DNA of 64,000 nucleotides, from contig JAUFOR010000005.1 of the NCBI GenBank assembly GCA_040285745.1, positions 682,001-746,000 on the forward strand, in the 5' to 3' direction. The notes under the pieces were generated by a model. That model saw nothing but the letters and a program-made list of their open reading frames with translations, was not told the origin of the DNA and did not search any database. A program made the position numbers and the translations under genes. Source of the stretch: Barthelona sp. PCE. Taxonomy: Eukaryota > Metamonada: BaSk clade. This document shows, piece by piece, positions 20,201 to 29,449 of this stretch; position 1 is the stretch's first letter; every line of letters begins with the position of its first letter.

Positions 20201-23200
20201 ACATGCTTCACAAATACCTCCACCTTCGGAAAACCATCCTTCAGTGCATTCAGTTGGGTTAATAGTTCCGTTTCCGGGACAACCATGACCCTGTGTACAT
20301 GTTCTGCATGCGCTACCATCAGTAGAATACCATCCTTCAGCACACTCAGCTGGATCAATGGCTCCGTTTAAGCATTCGTGACCAGCAGGACATGCATCAC
20401 AAGACTCTTGCCCGGTTGCGTTGTTGTAAGTGTTATCAGGACACTCATGAGCAAAGGTCAACCCACTTTCATTTGCAAAATGTCCATAAGGTGCATCCAC
20501 ACAAAGTGGAGATCCCTCTGTTGCGTTGGCAACCTGAGGCTTTACGCATAGTTGAGGTGTGTTGACATTTTCAATACACTCATGTCCTGCATCACATGGT
20601 TGGCAACCGTACTGATCTGCAACTGAATAGTATCCTGCTGGACAACGCTCTCCTCCATCTATTGCGGTACAATTAAAGTGCTCATCGCAGTTAGTACATG
20701 ATAAAGACCCTGAATCATTTGCATAAGTTCTCACATCACACGCCTGAACATCATCAATAGTAGCACCCCACTTATCTGCATAAAAACCAGGTTCAACATC
20801 AATGCAATGAGTTGTGTTGCTGTAAGATCCAGGCTCACAAATACTACAATGCAAAGGAGATATAACACCATACCCAACATCACAAATAGAGTCACATGAT
20901 GTGGCGTTAACAACAAGGTTCATAGTACCATTAGGACACACATTACAACCACCGCTGCTCTCATTAAAGAAAGTACCAATACGACACTGCACAACATGCT
21001 CGCCACGTGTGTAATCAATAAAGTAATTCAGGGTATCAGGGACCAAAGCGTTTGGCATCATCGAAAATCGAATGAAGAAACCCTTAAAGAACTGTGTCAA
21101 CACATATATATCACCTTCATCCAGTGGAATATGAACTGTGACACCTGACATAAGATTGTCAATACTCTGTGAAATGTTGACTTGTTCCACGATAGTATCC
21201 AAAGCATCTGCCTCTTTACCGTTCATCTGAGAAATTGGTGGATTGCCTTTGCTCACCTGAACATGAGCGCTCATAAACTGTTCATCAATAGCGACACCCA
21301 AATCGTAAACACTAATGACCATTTCTTTTTCAGTGATTCCGTCAACTTGAAGTGAAGATAGAAAATCGCCATCAAGCTTGAGAACATGAGGGCGGAAGGA
21401 ATACTCTTCATCATGATAGTACCAACCACCTTCAGCTTCATCTTCTTGATCAATGTACCTGTTCTCGCACCATGTTCCGTACTCTTTACCATTGGAAGCA
21501 GAACAGTCACATGACTCACCAGTTAACGTACCTTCAAAACAAATGTCCTCGAAAGAAGTTGATTTGTTGTTGAGCTGGTAGGCTAATGCGCCACTTGGTT
21601 CAATTTTCCCAATTATTGTTTCAACATTATACTCGGGGAAGATGGCGTTCTTGAAATGATTAAATGTAAAATCATAACCATCTGCAAAATTAAAGGTGCG
21701 GTAAGTGATTTTACCACCAAGATTGATGAAAAATTCAAAATCGATGTCAATCTCGGCATAAAACTCAACTGGATACAACATAACATTGCTTATAGCACTG
21801 GGCAACATTCTAAACTCAGTGTTGGTGACCGTAAAGGAAACATCTGTTGCATCAGCGTACATGTCTGTTGCAAACAATGTGTCCAAATCAACTACTGTGA
21901 AAAAAACCGAAATGTCAATATCAGTGTACACCTTACATACAGTGTAATCACCAGATGGAACAAAGAACGTTGACTTTTCTTTCTCTAGCACATGATTTGA
22001 TTGTCTCAGTGAATCCCATGACCATACGCCTGGGTATACACCCACGGCTGAACTATACGAAAAGTTACCAAATTCAATCTTATATGAGTCATTCAGTCGG
22101 TATGCCTTGCATTCCAGGCCAGGAACCAATTCATCCGGTTGCAGCATATGAAAGTATGTCGGATCTGTTGGCGGGTTGTCTTCAAGCGTTGTATTGAAAA
22201 GAACGGGAAGTGGTTGCACATCCATACCAATGTCCTTACCAGCCGTTGAAAAGACTGAGAATATCGTAGATTTGGAATTGAAAGACAAAGAGAATACACG
22301 ATTCGCCGTGCCAGTGGCAGTGTCTGGGGTCATGTAAGCTGAAGTCTTGGAACTTGTATACCCAGTGGCAAGGTAATCCATGTCAGGGAAGTACGGATAA
22401 TGTTCAAAATTGTCCAAACTGAATACAAATCCGAAATGATTCGATAAGCTTGTTTGGAAAACTCCATACATTCGATCGACTGGATATACATCAAATGTTT
22501 CTGTTATATAATAACCATCACTATCATTCACGTTAATGGGGGTAACAAACTGCTTCTTAACAGACAATGCACCCAAATACTTGTAGTACATTCCAAACCA
22601 ACGTGAACCCTCCTCTCCGAACGCTGCTACTCCTCCATATCCAGAATATGAAATTGCACTTAGGCCTTCTTCATAACAAATCATACCCTCCTCACAATAA
22701 AAAGCGTTTGGTGCATTTGCATTGTGATAGTAAGGTACTGATTCATCTTCTTCACCTGTTTGATGGGCGACTCGATACTTTTTGTCATCATACAAATAAG
22801 AATAGACGAATATGTTAACCTTTTGCCGAACATCAGATGCAGCTGATTGGAATCTCATATTTATACAAAGAATATCCTCATAATTACCCTCAAAAAACAT
22901 TGGTAATACTTTAATATTAGTAAATGAACCACCAGCATAAACTGGTGTTGATGAAAAATCACAATTACCAAACATATCTGAATCGAAATTATTACTGTTC
23001 TTGTCTAGGTCCAACATATATGGAGATAAAGTTGCACTCCCACTGTCCAAAGCATATGTAATTGAGTCAGATGTCCAGAAGAAGTATGGGTTAACACCAA
23101 AATGCGGATACTCGTCCAATGAGCTTGAATTAGCAGTGTCTGATCTCATGAAACAATACATGTTAACTTCTTGGCTCTCGAACGATCCTTTGACATATCG

Positions 23201-24187
23201 AGACTTGATGCAGTGTTTGGTGTCGACCGCAAATGAAGTAATCACAAGCTCTTCCGATACCCCACCGTGTAAATAGTCGCTGTATAAAGTGTTCGGGACT
23301 GAATCGAAATAAAATGCGATTGGCATGTGATGCTTGACAACATCTGGAACCATTATCCCAGGCACTGAGGCGAGGACTCTTATTGAGCTCACACTAGTTG
23401 GAATAATTGTTGTTGTAAAAACGTTACTTGCCGGTAAAATGTACTGAGACGTGTAAATATCAGAAGTGCTCTCACATTCACGCCCATTGTAACCGGCTGG
23501 ACATATACAGACTTTCAACTGACTGTCCACTGTTCCACTATTCTGGCAAGATGGTGAAGAAATACCAGACACATCACAATTGTTTAAGCATTCGCGTGAT
23601 GTGTTTGAGAGCAAGCCAAATGTTCCATCATCAACAGTAACATTAGCGTAAGCAGGAAAGACAATGGCAATACTGTATTCATCCACTAAGAAGGTGGGTT
23701 CGGGAATTTCTGACAGATCTTCCCAAGCGCTATCGTTAAAGAACGTTGTGTTTGTCTCAATAAAAACCATTCTTGTATTACTTCTCCATTCAGCAATTCG
23801 AAAATATATCGTTTGGACATCAACACCTTCAATGTTACGATAACCGTTCTTTGATAACAAATCGAAAACGATAACTTCATCATCAATAGGTACACATACC
23901 ATATTAGCACAAGGGCTGGGATTGCTCCATGGTAGAAACAGCTTCACTTTTTGGTTCAAAAATGTTACATCATAGCTAGCTGACAATTTGTCATCAGCAA
24001 CTCTAATATACTCACCATTTGTATGCACATATGAATTTTTATATGGGCCCTTCGGAAAGTAATCCGTAATTAGAGTTGCTGGCTCACGCTCAACATGAGA
24101 TAAAACTGATTTAGAGCATACAAGCAAACATAACAGTGACAGTAACATTATGTGCAGGCTCCGGGTGCACGATTGTTTCCGTTCCAT
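17204..24187 (-). CDS. Giant cysteine-rich type I membrane protein with EGF-like modules, tandem repeats and a propeller-like region
   Basis: I start at the ATG at 24187 because the longer frame opens with TTG; the resulting N-terminus (MERKQ... then MLLSLLCLLVCSKSVLS) is a clear signal peptide. The 2327-residue product contains an EGF-like module (CICPAGYNGREC) near residues 215-260, a long beta-rich ectodomain with many N-glycosylation sites, then GCC2/GCC3-like cysteine-rich modules from about residue 1090. Eight 32-residue repeats follow at about 1266-1520, then several EGF-like modules (CKNGYKGADC, CNEGWSGSAC). A kelch-like or beta-propeller region precedes one transmembrane helix near 2276-2296 (GIILIVIFVSIFVFIAFYL) and a short cytoplasmic tail ending SNQV. 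A role in adhesion or ligand binding at the cell surface is inferred from architecture; no specific orthologue is recognised. Confidence 0.88.
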   Translation of the reverse strand: MERKQSCTRSLHIMLLSLLCLLVCSKSVLSHVEREPATLITDYFPKGPYKNSYVHTNGEYIRVADDKLSASYDVTFLNQKVKLFLPWSNPSPCANMVCVPIDDEVIVFDLLSKNGYRNIEGVDVQTIYFRIAEWRSNTRMVFIETNTTFFNDSAWEDLSEIPEPTFLVDEYSIAIVFPAYANVTVDDGTFGLLSNTSRECLNNCDVSGISSPSCQNSGTVDSQLKVCICPAGYNGRECESTSDIYTSQYILPASNVFTTTIIPTSVSSIRVLASVPGIMVPDVVKHHMPIAFYFDSVPNTLYSDYLHGGVSEELVITSFAVDTKHCIKSRYVKGSFESQEVNMYCFMRSDTANSSSLDEYPHFGVNPYFFWTSDSITYALDSGSATLSPYMLDLDKNSNNFDSDMFGNCDFSSTPVYAGGSFTNIKVLPMFFEGNYEDILCINMRFQSAASDVRQKVNIFVYSYLYDDKKYRVAHQTGEEDESVPYYHNANAPNAFYCEEGMICYEEGLSAISYSGYGGVAAFGEEGSRWFGMYYKYLGALSVKKQFVTPINVNDSDGYYITETFDVYPVDRMYGVFQTSLSNHFGFVFSLDNFEHYPYFPDMDYLATGYTSSKTSAYMTPDTATGTANRVFSLSFNSKSTIFSVFSTAGKDIGMDVQPLPVLFNTTLEDNPPTDPTYFHMLQPDELVPGLECKAYRLNDSYKIEFGNFSYSSAVGVYPGVWSWDSLRQSNHVLEKEKSTFFVPSGDYTVCKVYTDIDISVFFTVVDLDTLFATDMYADATDVSFTVTNTEFRMLPSAISNVMLYPVEFYAEIDIDFEFFINLGGKITYRTFNFADGYDFTFNHFKNAIFPEYNVETIIGKIEPSGALAYQLNNKSTSFEDICFEGTLTGESCDCSASNGKEYGTWCENRYIDQEDEAEGGWYYHDEEYSFRPHVLKLDGDFLSSLQVDGITEKEMVISVYDLGVAIDEQFMSAHVQVSKGNPPISQMNGKEADALDTIVEQVNISQSIDNLMSGVTVHIPLDEGDIYVLTQFFKGFFIRFSMMPNALVPDTLNYFIDYTRGEHVVQCRIGTFFNESSGGCNVCPNGTMNLVVNATSCDSICDVGYGVISPLHCSICEPGSYSNTTHCIDVEPGFYADKWGATIDDVQACDVRTYANDSGSLSCTNCDEHFNCTAIDGGERCPAGYYSVADQYGCQPCDAGHECIENVNTPQLCVKPQVANATEGSPLCVDAPYGHFANESGLTFAHECPDNTYNNATGQESCDACPAGHECLNGAIDPAECAEGWYSTDGSACRTCTQGHGCPGNGTINPTECTEGWFSEGGGICEACTQGHECLGNGTINPVKCSEGWYSTDGSACVACTQGHECLGNGTINPVKCSEGWYSTDGSACVACTPGHECLGNGTINPVKCSEGWYSTDGSACVACTVGHECLGNGTINPVKCLEGWYSTDGSACVACTQGHECLGNGTINPVKCSEGWYSTDGSACVACTPGHECLGNGTINPAECNDGWVSPNGDACVSCEWFERWYDNKTACYLPCGGLCNTRQNCTTEEVCACKNGYKGADCSEFDCGTSYDDQRMSCVGPNMLSCIGRFSGDNCDQCIDGWSGDNCESPVCSNDCNSQGTCVSPGLCQCNEGWSGSACDKEMCPKCPAHSTCVLGSTSCVCDSGYEMSAGKCTKKEAEKTAKVTEINKLPSKPVSRISIDGNSVYLTSSGNIFTFFGERPTHVSSSDVQLPVANPDQLIIYTISDVLMAYDPETNTWTVFNVNSNGGAGPSMPDGAIGVLHNADSPVIYAIGGHIGAELSSNIVKLVTDGNVVSYAATDVLACGDECAIAELGDRFVFAHVKNNTVNTTLGFFNKETETYTEEILDESCIGLSLKLTADGVTIVCMGEADDDMVVKHSCSLSPFTCANSSYNRDPSISVDGGFIEINEDGSLDIVMAGASVSVRDAEIVKEDALNMKPPVESTEPITVFSHGDEAFVLAKTEPYVRKYIQEAQDFVGVSLTSDADLEAMLPCMASRFDYIDGVNKTRIFYFVRNCEFEYRVIDINWNTESISFVDVGVDLFPHTEIKNVVIASNETNAYLIGNHTDANSEETTYLFGFDGDTIEPTVVALNDSIDHESSSAVYNDEILLFKGTTARHVDIETGYVIEEVVTDVNLATTKRGSLRQIGSRFIGITQSTLNRNVLFSYDPISNDVVTLPTSTSYDVFEAGDVIGTSKIIDDKVFVLIKNGSSTITTEVELIDICGYSDKPCNLQTGVYEPPADVEKDSSYGGIILIVIFVSIFVFIAFYLDKNESKPEMDPSFSVYSTDTPGENLQMQPMASNQV
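19628..20392 (-). repeat. Eight tandem 96-bp coding repeats (32-residue Cys-rich units)
   Basis: Inside the surface-protein gene, a 96-base unit repeats eight times in frame. The consensus unit has CTQGHECLGNGTINPVKC followed by EGWYSTDGSACVA. Five central units are nearly identical at the DNA level, differing by single substitutions such as Q/P/V after CT. The two N-terminal units and the last one are diverged. Near-identity including silent positions indicates recent unit duplication or gene conversion. Each unit carries four cysteines and an N-glycosylation sequon (NGT). Confidence 0.92.
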
Positions 24188-24525
24188 CAGTGTAAAAACT
24201 GCTGAACAGTATTGAAAGAGGAAACTAAAAAAAAACAAATCACAACCTATATTTTTTCAAAGTTTACAGCTTTTATGAGTTTAATGAGCCACAAATAGTG
24301 CATTAGATCAAAAATGTAGTCTCTATCTTCTTTAGTACAAGAAATTTGAAAAGAATAATTGTACCATGCGCAACATCTTTATTTTGAGGCCCATATAATA
24401 AGTTGAGCTGATAAAATGCTATTAATGTTGAATAAAACAACAATGCAACGGACAAAATTTGCAAGCGTTTCAACAATTCTACCCCTTTTCATATCACACC
24501 CATACACTCACTACAAGGATTTAAA
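24188..24525. other. Divergent promoter region between the surface-protein gene and GPN1
   Basis: This AT-rich spacer lies between two divergent start codons (24187 minus, 24526 plus). No RNA gene or repeat was recognised. The GPN1 start is preceded by a pyrimidine-rich stretch and by TTTAAA immediately before the ATG. Confidence 0.5.
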
Positions 24526-25548
24526 ATGGAATCACAAGGGCAAGAACGATTTGAAATTACAGAAGACGATATTAATGAAGTTATGACAGCAGAAGACCCT
24601 AATGGGTTAAATGAAACAATTCCTACAATCCCCGTTGAGAAGAAACCCACTGTTGTAATAACCATTGGTATGGCTGGAAGTGGTAAATCTACTTTTTCAC
24701 AGCGTATGCAAAAGTACACCTTTGACAATCAGATAAATTCATACTACATTAACTTAGACCCAGCAGTTGTTGACCTGGGCTTCGAACCAAACCTAGATAT
24801 CCGTGATACCTTGGATTACAAAAAGATCATGACCGAATACAAGTTAGGTCCCAACGGTGCCATCATGACTTGTCTTAATCTTTTCGCAACCCAGCTCGAG
24901 GAGGTACTCACGTTCATTGATAAGCGCGCAGAGGAACTGGAATACGTCTTCATTGATACTCCAGGACAGATTGAGATGTTCACGTGGAGCGCTAGTGGTC
25001 AAATTATCGCCGAGCTTTTCAGCGGTTCTTACCCCACTGTGGCTGCTTTCATCGTGGACTCTGTGAGGTGCAGGTCCCCAATCACATTTAGTTCATGCCT
25101 CTTTTACGCCTCATCTATTCTTTATCGCATGAATTTACCTCTTCTGTTAGCTTTCAACAAGAGTGATCTCCAAGATTCAAAAATGTTATTAGAGTGGATG
25201 CAGAACCCCTTTGCATTCTGGGAGGCTTTAGACAAGACAGACTCTTACATGGGCGTGTTTGCTCGATCACAGAGTTTATTATTAGAGGCATTCTATGAGA
25301 ATATCCCTACCGCAACAATGTCAAGTATCACTGGAGCTGGTGTAGATAGCGTTTTCCAAGCTTTTGATGCTCAGCGTGAGGTCTTTATTAAAGATTACCT
25401 GCCTGCAATCCAGGAGAAGCAGGATAAGATCAAGCAAGCTCGTGATCGAAAGGAAAAAACTAGAATCCAATTGGAAATTGAGAAAATCTCAAAGGATATG
25501 TCAACTATGGGTATCAAGGTTGAAGGTACACTGGAAGATATTGATTAG
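24526..25548 (+). CDS. GPN1: GPN-loop GTPase 1 (RNA polymerase II assembly/import factor)
   Basis: The 340-residue product carries the P-loop GMAGSGKST, the LDPAV segment, the GPN insertion (LGPNGAIMTCLNLFATQ), the DTPGQIEMFTWSASG switch region and the NKSD guanine motif. These are the hallmarks of the GPN1 (XAB1/Npa3) subfamily; the FTWSASG motif and the spacing separate it from GPN2 and GPN3. GPN1 homo- or heterodimerises with GPN3 and is required for assembly and nuclear import of RNA polymerase II. A charged helical tail follows the G domain, as in other GPN1 proteins, but is short. The ATG at 24526 is preceded by an AT-rich spacer, and FAM91 follows on the same strand 76 bases after the stop. 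Confidence 0.93.
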   Translation: MESQGQERFEITEDDINEVMTAEDPNGLNETIPTIPVEKKPTVVITIGMAGSGKSTFSQRMQKYTFDNQINSYYINLDPAVVDLGFEPNLDIRDTLDYKKIMTEYKLGPNGAIMTCLNLFATQLEEVLTFIDKRAEELEYVFIDTPGQIEMFTWSASGQIIAELFSGSYPTVAAFIVDSVRCRSPITFSSCLFYASSILYRMNLPLLLAFNKSDLQDSKMLLEWMQNPFAFWEALDKTDSYMGVFARSQSLLLEAFYENIPTATMSSITGAGVDSVFQAFDAQREVFIKDYLPAIQEKQDKIKQARDRKEKTRIQLEIEKISKDMSTMGIKVEGTLEDID

Positions 25549-25624
25549 ATGAATATCTTAATAAACAATAAATAGTATCACACTTTTGTTTTTCATTCAT
25601 AACTCCTTTTCATCATTTTTTATC

Positions 25625-27526
25625 ATGGAGCGGGCGTTTAATAGTCAGGACCCGTATAATCCTGACTTCAACCTCACAAAACAAGTGTATTACGCAGAAC
25701 TTCTACACTTTTGTCTCGAAAACATGCTAATTTTTCCTTACCACCTTTGGGAGGATATGCTTGAGGTGCGCAAGATCACACCTACGATGTACTATTCGGA
25801 TATGATTGTGAACTTGGTTCTAACCGATTATAACTATGCTCATCTCCCTAACTTCACCGCAAATGATATTAAACGTGTGATAAATGTGAGTAGAAATGAG
25901 TTTATCGATCTTATCCAAGCAAGCAAATCAAGGTTTGGAATTTTTAAGAACAAAACAAAGGGGCTTAAGAACCTGATCCCTGAAACGCAACCGTTCGCCG
26001 CGTTTGACGACATGAGTGACCTCAAATACCTGAAGGTGTGCGGAATGCCACCCAGTATGGTCAGTTCATCAATCTTAAACAATGAAGAATCTGTGTTTTT
26101 TGATCTTTTAAAGGATAATGCGCCAACATCGATTCCAATTCGCGTGCTCAGTGCCATGTACATTAAGAATGTCATCCGTATTGACTATGTCGTCACAAAA
26201 AATGCACTTTTCATTACCGATTTCGACAGCTTCGTCATGAACACTTCATCTGAATCACTGCAAGAGAAACTTTTGTACAGAATACTCATGGTATTAGACG
26301 GGCGCACCAGCGTTCAGGAAGTTGCAATCATTTTGGATGAAAGTCCCGTGCTCATAAAACGCTATGTAAGTTTACTATGGAGGATGCGTTTGATAAGAAG
26401 AACAACTCCTGTAGAAATGGCAAAGCTCAACTGTTTGGTAGTCGATTCATCTCTCACCTCCCTCCTCATGGTAAATAATTTTGGCACTGACCTTATCCCA
26501 TTTGCTGTCCGTCTTTTTGAAGCCGGGAGGATTTTCTCTAACGACATTCGAAAAATATCTGATGCCCTACAGACGATTGAGGAGCCGCATAAGGAACTTC
26601 TCGAGACGGAATTGGGCGTGTGTTATAGGAAACTTGTTGTTTTGAGAGAATTTCTAAGAACTCCGTTTGCACAGGAGCTTGATATCATTAACCTGGAGTC
26701 TATTGACAACTTACAGGTACAAGAGCGTGCTGCCGTCCTTAGTATGCGCTATTCATCCGTTGTTCTTCTGGAGCAGGCCGTTACAGACTGCATTCCGCTT
26801 CCCATTGTCTTGGGTGGTGCGTTTCCACGATCTCTGCGCCTGTACACTGTCCTTGATCTGTACCGCCGGATGGGCCACGTGTCAAAGGGCGCCCTGATAC
26901 CGTGCGGTATTCAATTAGAACACATTCCGGATGTTGTCGAGCAGGATGATATTGTACTGTTAAGGACTAAGGATTCATTCAACGTGCATATCACGGACTG
27001 TTCAAACTTTTTAGTGGACGTCAACTCACGGCTGCTGACGAGTGCACTGTTACTGACCGTGCATCCTGCCAACACATACATCATTAACGTTGCTTTCCCA
27101 GTGCTTGATGATTTTGTGTATGAAGTAAGTGATATCGAGACTGTGGGCAGTTCAGCACACGATGTTGTTGATATACCTTTAAAGGACAGTACAATACTTG
27201 AGATTAAGGGTCTCATCAGCACCATCGAAGCCAAGGTGCCGATCACAACCAACCTCGGCTACATTCGCTTCACATACTCAATCACACAAAGCGGCTATAG
27301 TATCAAACCATTTGATATTATATTCGGTCTAGCTCTGTTCTCGCAGAAGTTTAGCGACCACGCTACCAAAGCGTTTGCCCAGTTGAACATGCTAGATAAA
27401 GATCATTTGGCAGAGAGTCATAAGCAGACGATGGTTTATGTAGATAAACTTAAGACTTTTGTTTCACAGCAAAAGTATGTCAATTCGACATTTGACTCCA
27501 CCACACTTGTGTCTTTTGGTCTTTAG
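25625..27526 (+). CDS. FAM91: FAM91-family Golgi trafficking protein
   Basis: The start is set at the ATG at 25625, since the longer frame opens with TTG at 25586. The 633-residue product aligns by eye with metazoan and plant FAM91: YYAELLHFCLENMLIFPYHL, ITPTMYYSDMI, LPNFTANDIKRVINVSRNEF and, further on, the SLLWRMRLIRR region where FAM91 has a winged-helix-like segment. In animals FAM91A1 partners with WDR11 and with TBC1D23 to capture AP-1 vesicles at golgins of the trans-Golgi. This version is shorter than the human protein (about 838 residues), mostly because the C-terminal part is compact. The gene lies 76 bases downstream of GPN1 and 58 bases upstream of the REV7-like gene, all on the plus strand. 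Confidence 0.85.
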   Translation: MERAFNSQDPYNPDFNLTKQVYYAELLHFCLENMLIFPYHLWEDMLEVRKITPTMYYSDMIVNLVLTDYNYAHLPNFTANDIKRVINVSRNEFIDLIQASKSRFGIFKNKTKGLKNLIPETQPFAAFDDMSDLKYLKVCGMPPSMVSSSILNNEESVFFDLLKDNAPTSIPIRVLSAMYIKNVIRIDYVVTKNALFITDFDSFVMNTSSESLQEKLLYRILMVLDGRTSVQEVAIILDESPVLIKRYVSLLWRMRLIRRTTPVEMAKLNCLVVDSSLTSLLMVNNFGTDLIPFAVRLFEAGRIFSNDIRKISDALQTIEEPHKELLETELGVCYRKLVVLREFLRTPFAQELDIINLESIDNLQVQERAAVLSMRYSSVVLLEQAVTDCIPLPIVLGGAFPRSLRLYTVLDLYRRMGHVSKGALIPCGIQLEHIPDVVEQDDIVLLRTKDSFNVHITDCSNFLVDVNSRLLTSALLLTVHPANTYIINVAFPVLDDFVYEVSDIETVGSSAHDVVDIPLKDSTILEIKGLISTIEAKVPITTNLGYIRFTYSITQSGYSIKPFDIIFGLALFSQKFSDHATKAFAQLNMLDKDHLAESHKQTMVYVDKLKTFVSQQKYVNSTFDSTTLVSFGL

Positions 27527-27584
27527 ATGAAAATAAAACCTGTTATGTTTTTTTTACTTCATTTCATTCCTGAGTCTATTTTAA

Positions 27585-28136
27585 ATGGATAAAAGGGCGC
27601 TTGGTTGGAGTTCTGTGGTGTGTGAATTTTGTGAAATGGTGGTTCACGTTCTTTTGTATAAATGGAAATTGTATCCTGACAGCTTCTTTGAATCACGCGT
27701 TTATTTGGGCATAACCATCCCACATTGTAGACATCCGACCATAAAACAATATATTACTGATTCAGTTCAGATGGAGAATATGATAAGTCAACAGAAAGTC
27801 AAAGCCATACGTGTCACAGCATTTATTGAACGGGGATTTGTTCTTTCACATCGTACTATAGCGATACAGTACCCTGCTTCAGTTGGTAAAACTACTTATA
27901 TGGTTAAAACGAAACAAAATATCAGAAACGCGTTACTAGAAATCATAGAAGCAAACTTCAAGTACCTCAACGAGGAAGACAGTGGCAGGCAGCTGTTTCG
28001 CATAGAACGTGTTGTTGTTGACGAGGATTTGGTGAATTTAAATGAAGAAATGGAAATAATTGAACCCATTCCGATAAAAAATGTTGATATTCCTGCCAAA
28101 TGTAGAATAGGACGTGTCGATGTTACGTTTTTATGA
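27585..28136 (+). CDS. REV7: REV7/MAD2L2-like HORMA-domain protein
   Basis: The 183-residue product fits a single HORMA domain. The opening segment SSVVCEFCEMVVHVLLYKWKLYP closely parallels the REV7 helix A and following region (VLCEFLEVAVHLILYVREVYP), and PTIKQYITDSV parallels PELNQYIQDTL. REV7 is the seat-belt adaptor subunit of DNA polymerase zeta and, in animals, of shieldin; it binds a short peptide of Rev3. Resemblance is stronger to REV7 than to the checkpoint protein MAD2, judged by this N-terminal block only. The stop codon overlaps that of the convergent L7Ae-type gene: bases 28131-28136 (ttatga) provide TGA on plus and TAA on minus. Confidence 0.75.
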   Translation: MDKRALGWSSVVCEFCEMVVHVLLYKWKLYPDSFFESRVYLGITIPHCRHPTIKQYITDSVQMENMISQQKVKAIRVTAFIERGFVLSHRTIAIQYPASVGKTTYMVKTKQNIRNALLEIIEANFKYLNEEDSGRQLFRIERVVVDEDLVNLNEEMEIIEPIPIKNVDIPAKCRIGRVDVTFL

Positions 28137-28673
28137 ACGTTCGGTCTTCATATCTACAAGAGGTCCCTGAAGAGCTGTGAAATCTGGTGAAATCGATAAT
28201 TTGCATTTGTTACACTGTTCTTTAAGCTCAAGATCCGCTTGAAATGCTAAATGACGGATTCCTATTGCGGTACAGCTGCGAATATTCCGTCTTAACCCAG
28301 CTTCAAATGCCATATTTGGAAGAAAAGTAAAAGGAGTATCGTTACTTGTGCAAATCAAAGCAAATACATCCATCAATCCTGGTGGAGACACGTCCTTTGC
28401 AATGAACACGTATGCAACTTTCCCTTGTTCAACAGCCCTTTGAACAGCCCGCAAACCGAAAAAAAATACCCCTTCTTGATTTAAACGATCAAGCAGTAGT
28501 TCTCGTAGATTTTCCAGCTCTTTTGTCTCAACTTTATCCACTGGAAAAGATAAGTTTGCATTTAAATAAGGCTTGTAGATCAGTCTCTTGTTTTTTTCTC
28601 GTCTACGTTCCTTTCGTACGTTAGCAGCAACCTCACGAGGAATTTTTAGTGGCTTTTTTGGGTTTCTTCTCAT
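28131..28673 (-). CDS. L7Ae-type RNA-binding protein, possibly RNase P/MRP subunit Rpp38/Pop3
   Basis: The 180-residue product has a lysine/arginine-rich N-terminus (RRNPKKPLKIPREV, KERRREKNKR) and a central L7Ae-like fold: FGLRAVQRAVEQGKVAYVFIAKDVSPP corresponds to the helix-strand core where L7Ae proteins bind kink-turn RNA, followed by TPFTFLPNMAFEAGLRRN. The spacing and the divergent core resemble Rpp38/Pop3 more than ribosomal L7a/L30 or NHP2, but this is a judgement by eye. A predicted role is in RNase P/MRP or another small ribonucleoprotein in the nucleus. It overlaps the REV7-like gene tail-to-tail by six bases. Confidence 0.5.
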   Translation of the reverse strand: MRRNPKKPLKIPREVAANVRKERRREKNKRLIYKPYLNANLSFPVDKVETKELENLRELLLDRLNQEGVFFFGLRAVQRAVEQGKVAYVFIAKDVSPPGLMDVFALICTSNDTPFTFLPNMAFEAGLRRNIRSCTAIGIRHLAFQADLELKEQCNKCKLSISPDFTALQGPLVDMKTERS

Positions 28674-29449
28674 GAGTGACTGTGATATGAGAGTGAAACA
28701 AGATACAAATGAGCTAAAAGTACATGGTTCTCATTATGGTTAATCTGTGGCTAAATAAACTAATTAATATGTTTTTTGGAAATAATATTTTAATAAATGT
28801 ATTGTAAGTTTGAGACAATTTTCTTTAGTCGTGTATGATGCGAAATATATATTTTCATCCCTTAAAACATACTATAAAGATATAATACGTCACTATTAAG
28901 TACCACACAATGATATCATTCAAGTTTTGAAAAGACTTCAATTATTTTGATCAAACAAATGATTTTCAGTCTCATCCATGTTAACGGGTAAGGGAGAGTA
29001 AACAGATTCTTTACAGAGATCTAAGTTCGGATATGTTGCCGCACGGGGCTACCTTCTTCAAGTCCATACATCTGAAAGTTTATAGTATTTCAATATTGAG
29101 AGTACAAAAAATAAATAGGAAACCATAAAAGAATAAAATTTGGGTTGTAGTTCATCTGCAAAACACTCAAATATATTATCTGCAATCGTACCACAACGCA
29201 GCAAAAAAGTGCCCCACAATCAAAACAATGCCCACACGCGTCCAAAATCTTACGTGTCACGGGTTACAAGCCCTGCGAACCACATCAATAAATCTGTGAT
29301 GGGATAGAAATGCGAATGCAGTTCTGTTTCACATTCTCGCTTTCTGTTTACGCATCACGTGTATTATATCATCTATATATGCCACGTACAAGCACTAATA
29401 TTTAATATATACATGCTATCTCAATATTCACCTACTTCATTACAGCTAT
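28674..29449. other. Intergenic spacer with one decayed copy of a dispersed small-gene family
   Basis: The spacer separates the L7Ae-type gene start (28673, minus) from the start at 29450 (plus). Its middle part, about 28965-29160, is a decayed copy of the small gene family found again at 31.9-32.4 kb (see separate entry). The rest is AT-rich, with some GC-richer sequence at 29200-29350 that I cannot assign. No tRNA was recognised. Confidence 0.5.
28965..29160 (-). pseudogene. Copy 1 of a dispersed small two-exon gene family, frameshifted
   Basis: Read on the minus strand, this stretch shares long near-identical blocks with 31.9-32.1 kb: the intron-like segment starting GTTTCCTATTTATTTT and ending TTTCAG, then ATGTATGGACTT and TTAGATCTCTGTAAAGAATCTG. 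Relative to the copy at 31.9 kb it lacks nine bases after GGACTT and one base in the GTAGCCC region. That shifts the frame, so the copy looks inactivated. The intron-like segment is 29123-29072 (52 bases). Confidence 0.6.

Noticed and set aside
24188-24238. An earlier TTG start for the giant surface-protein gene
   Set aside because: Extending to 24238 puts 17 extra residues ahead of a good signal peptide. The ATG at 24187 fits better.
27585-28136. Identification of the HORMA protein as the checkpoint protein MAD2
   Set aside because: The first 50 residues follow REV7 more closely than MAD2, although both share the HORMA fold.
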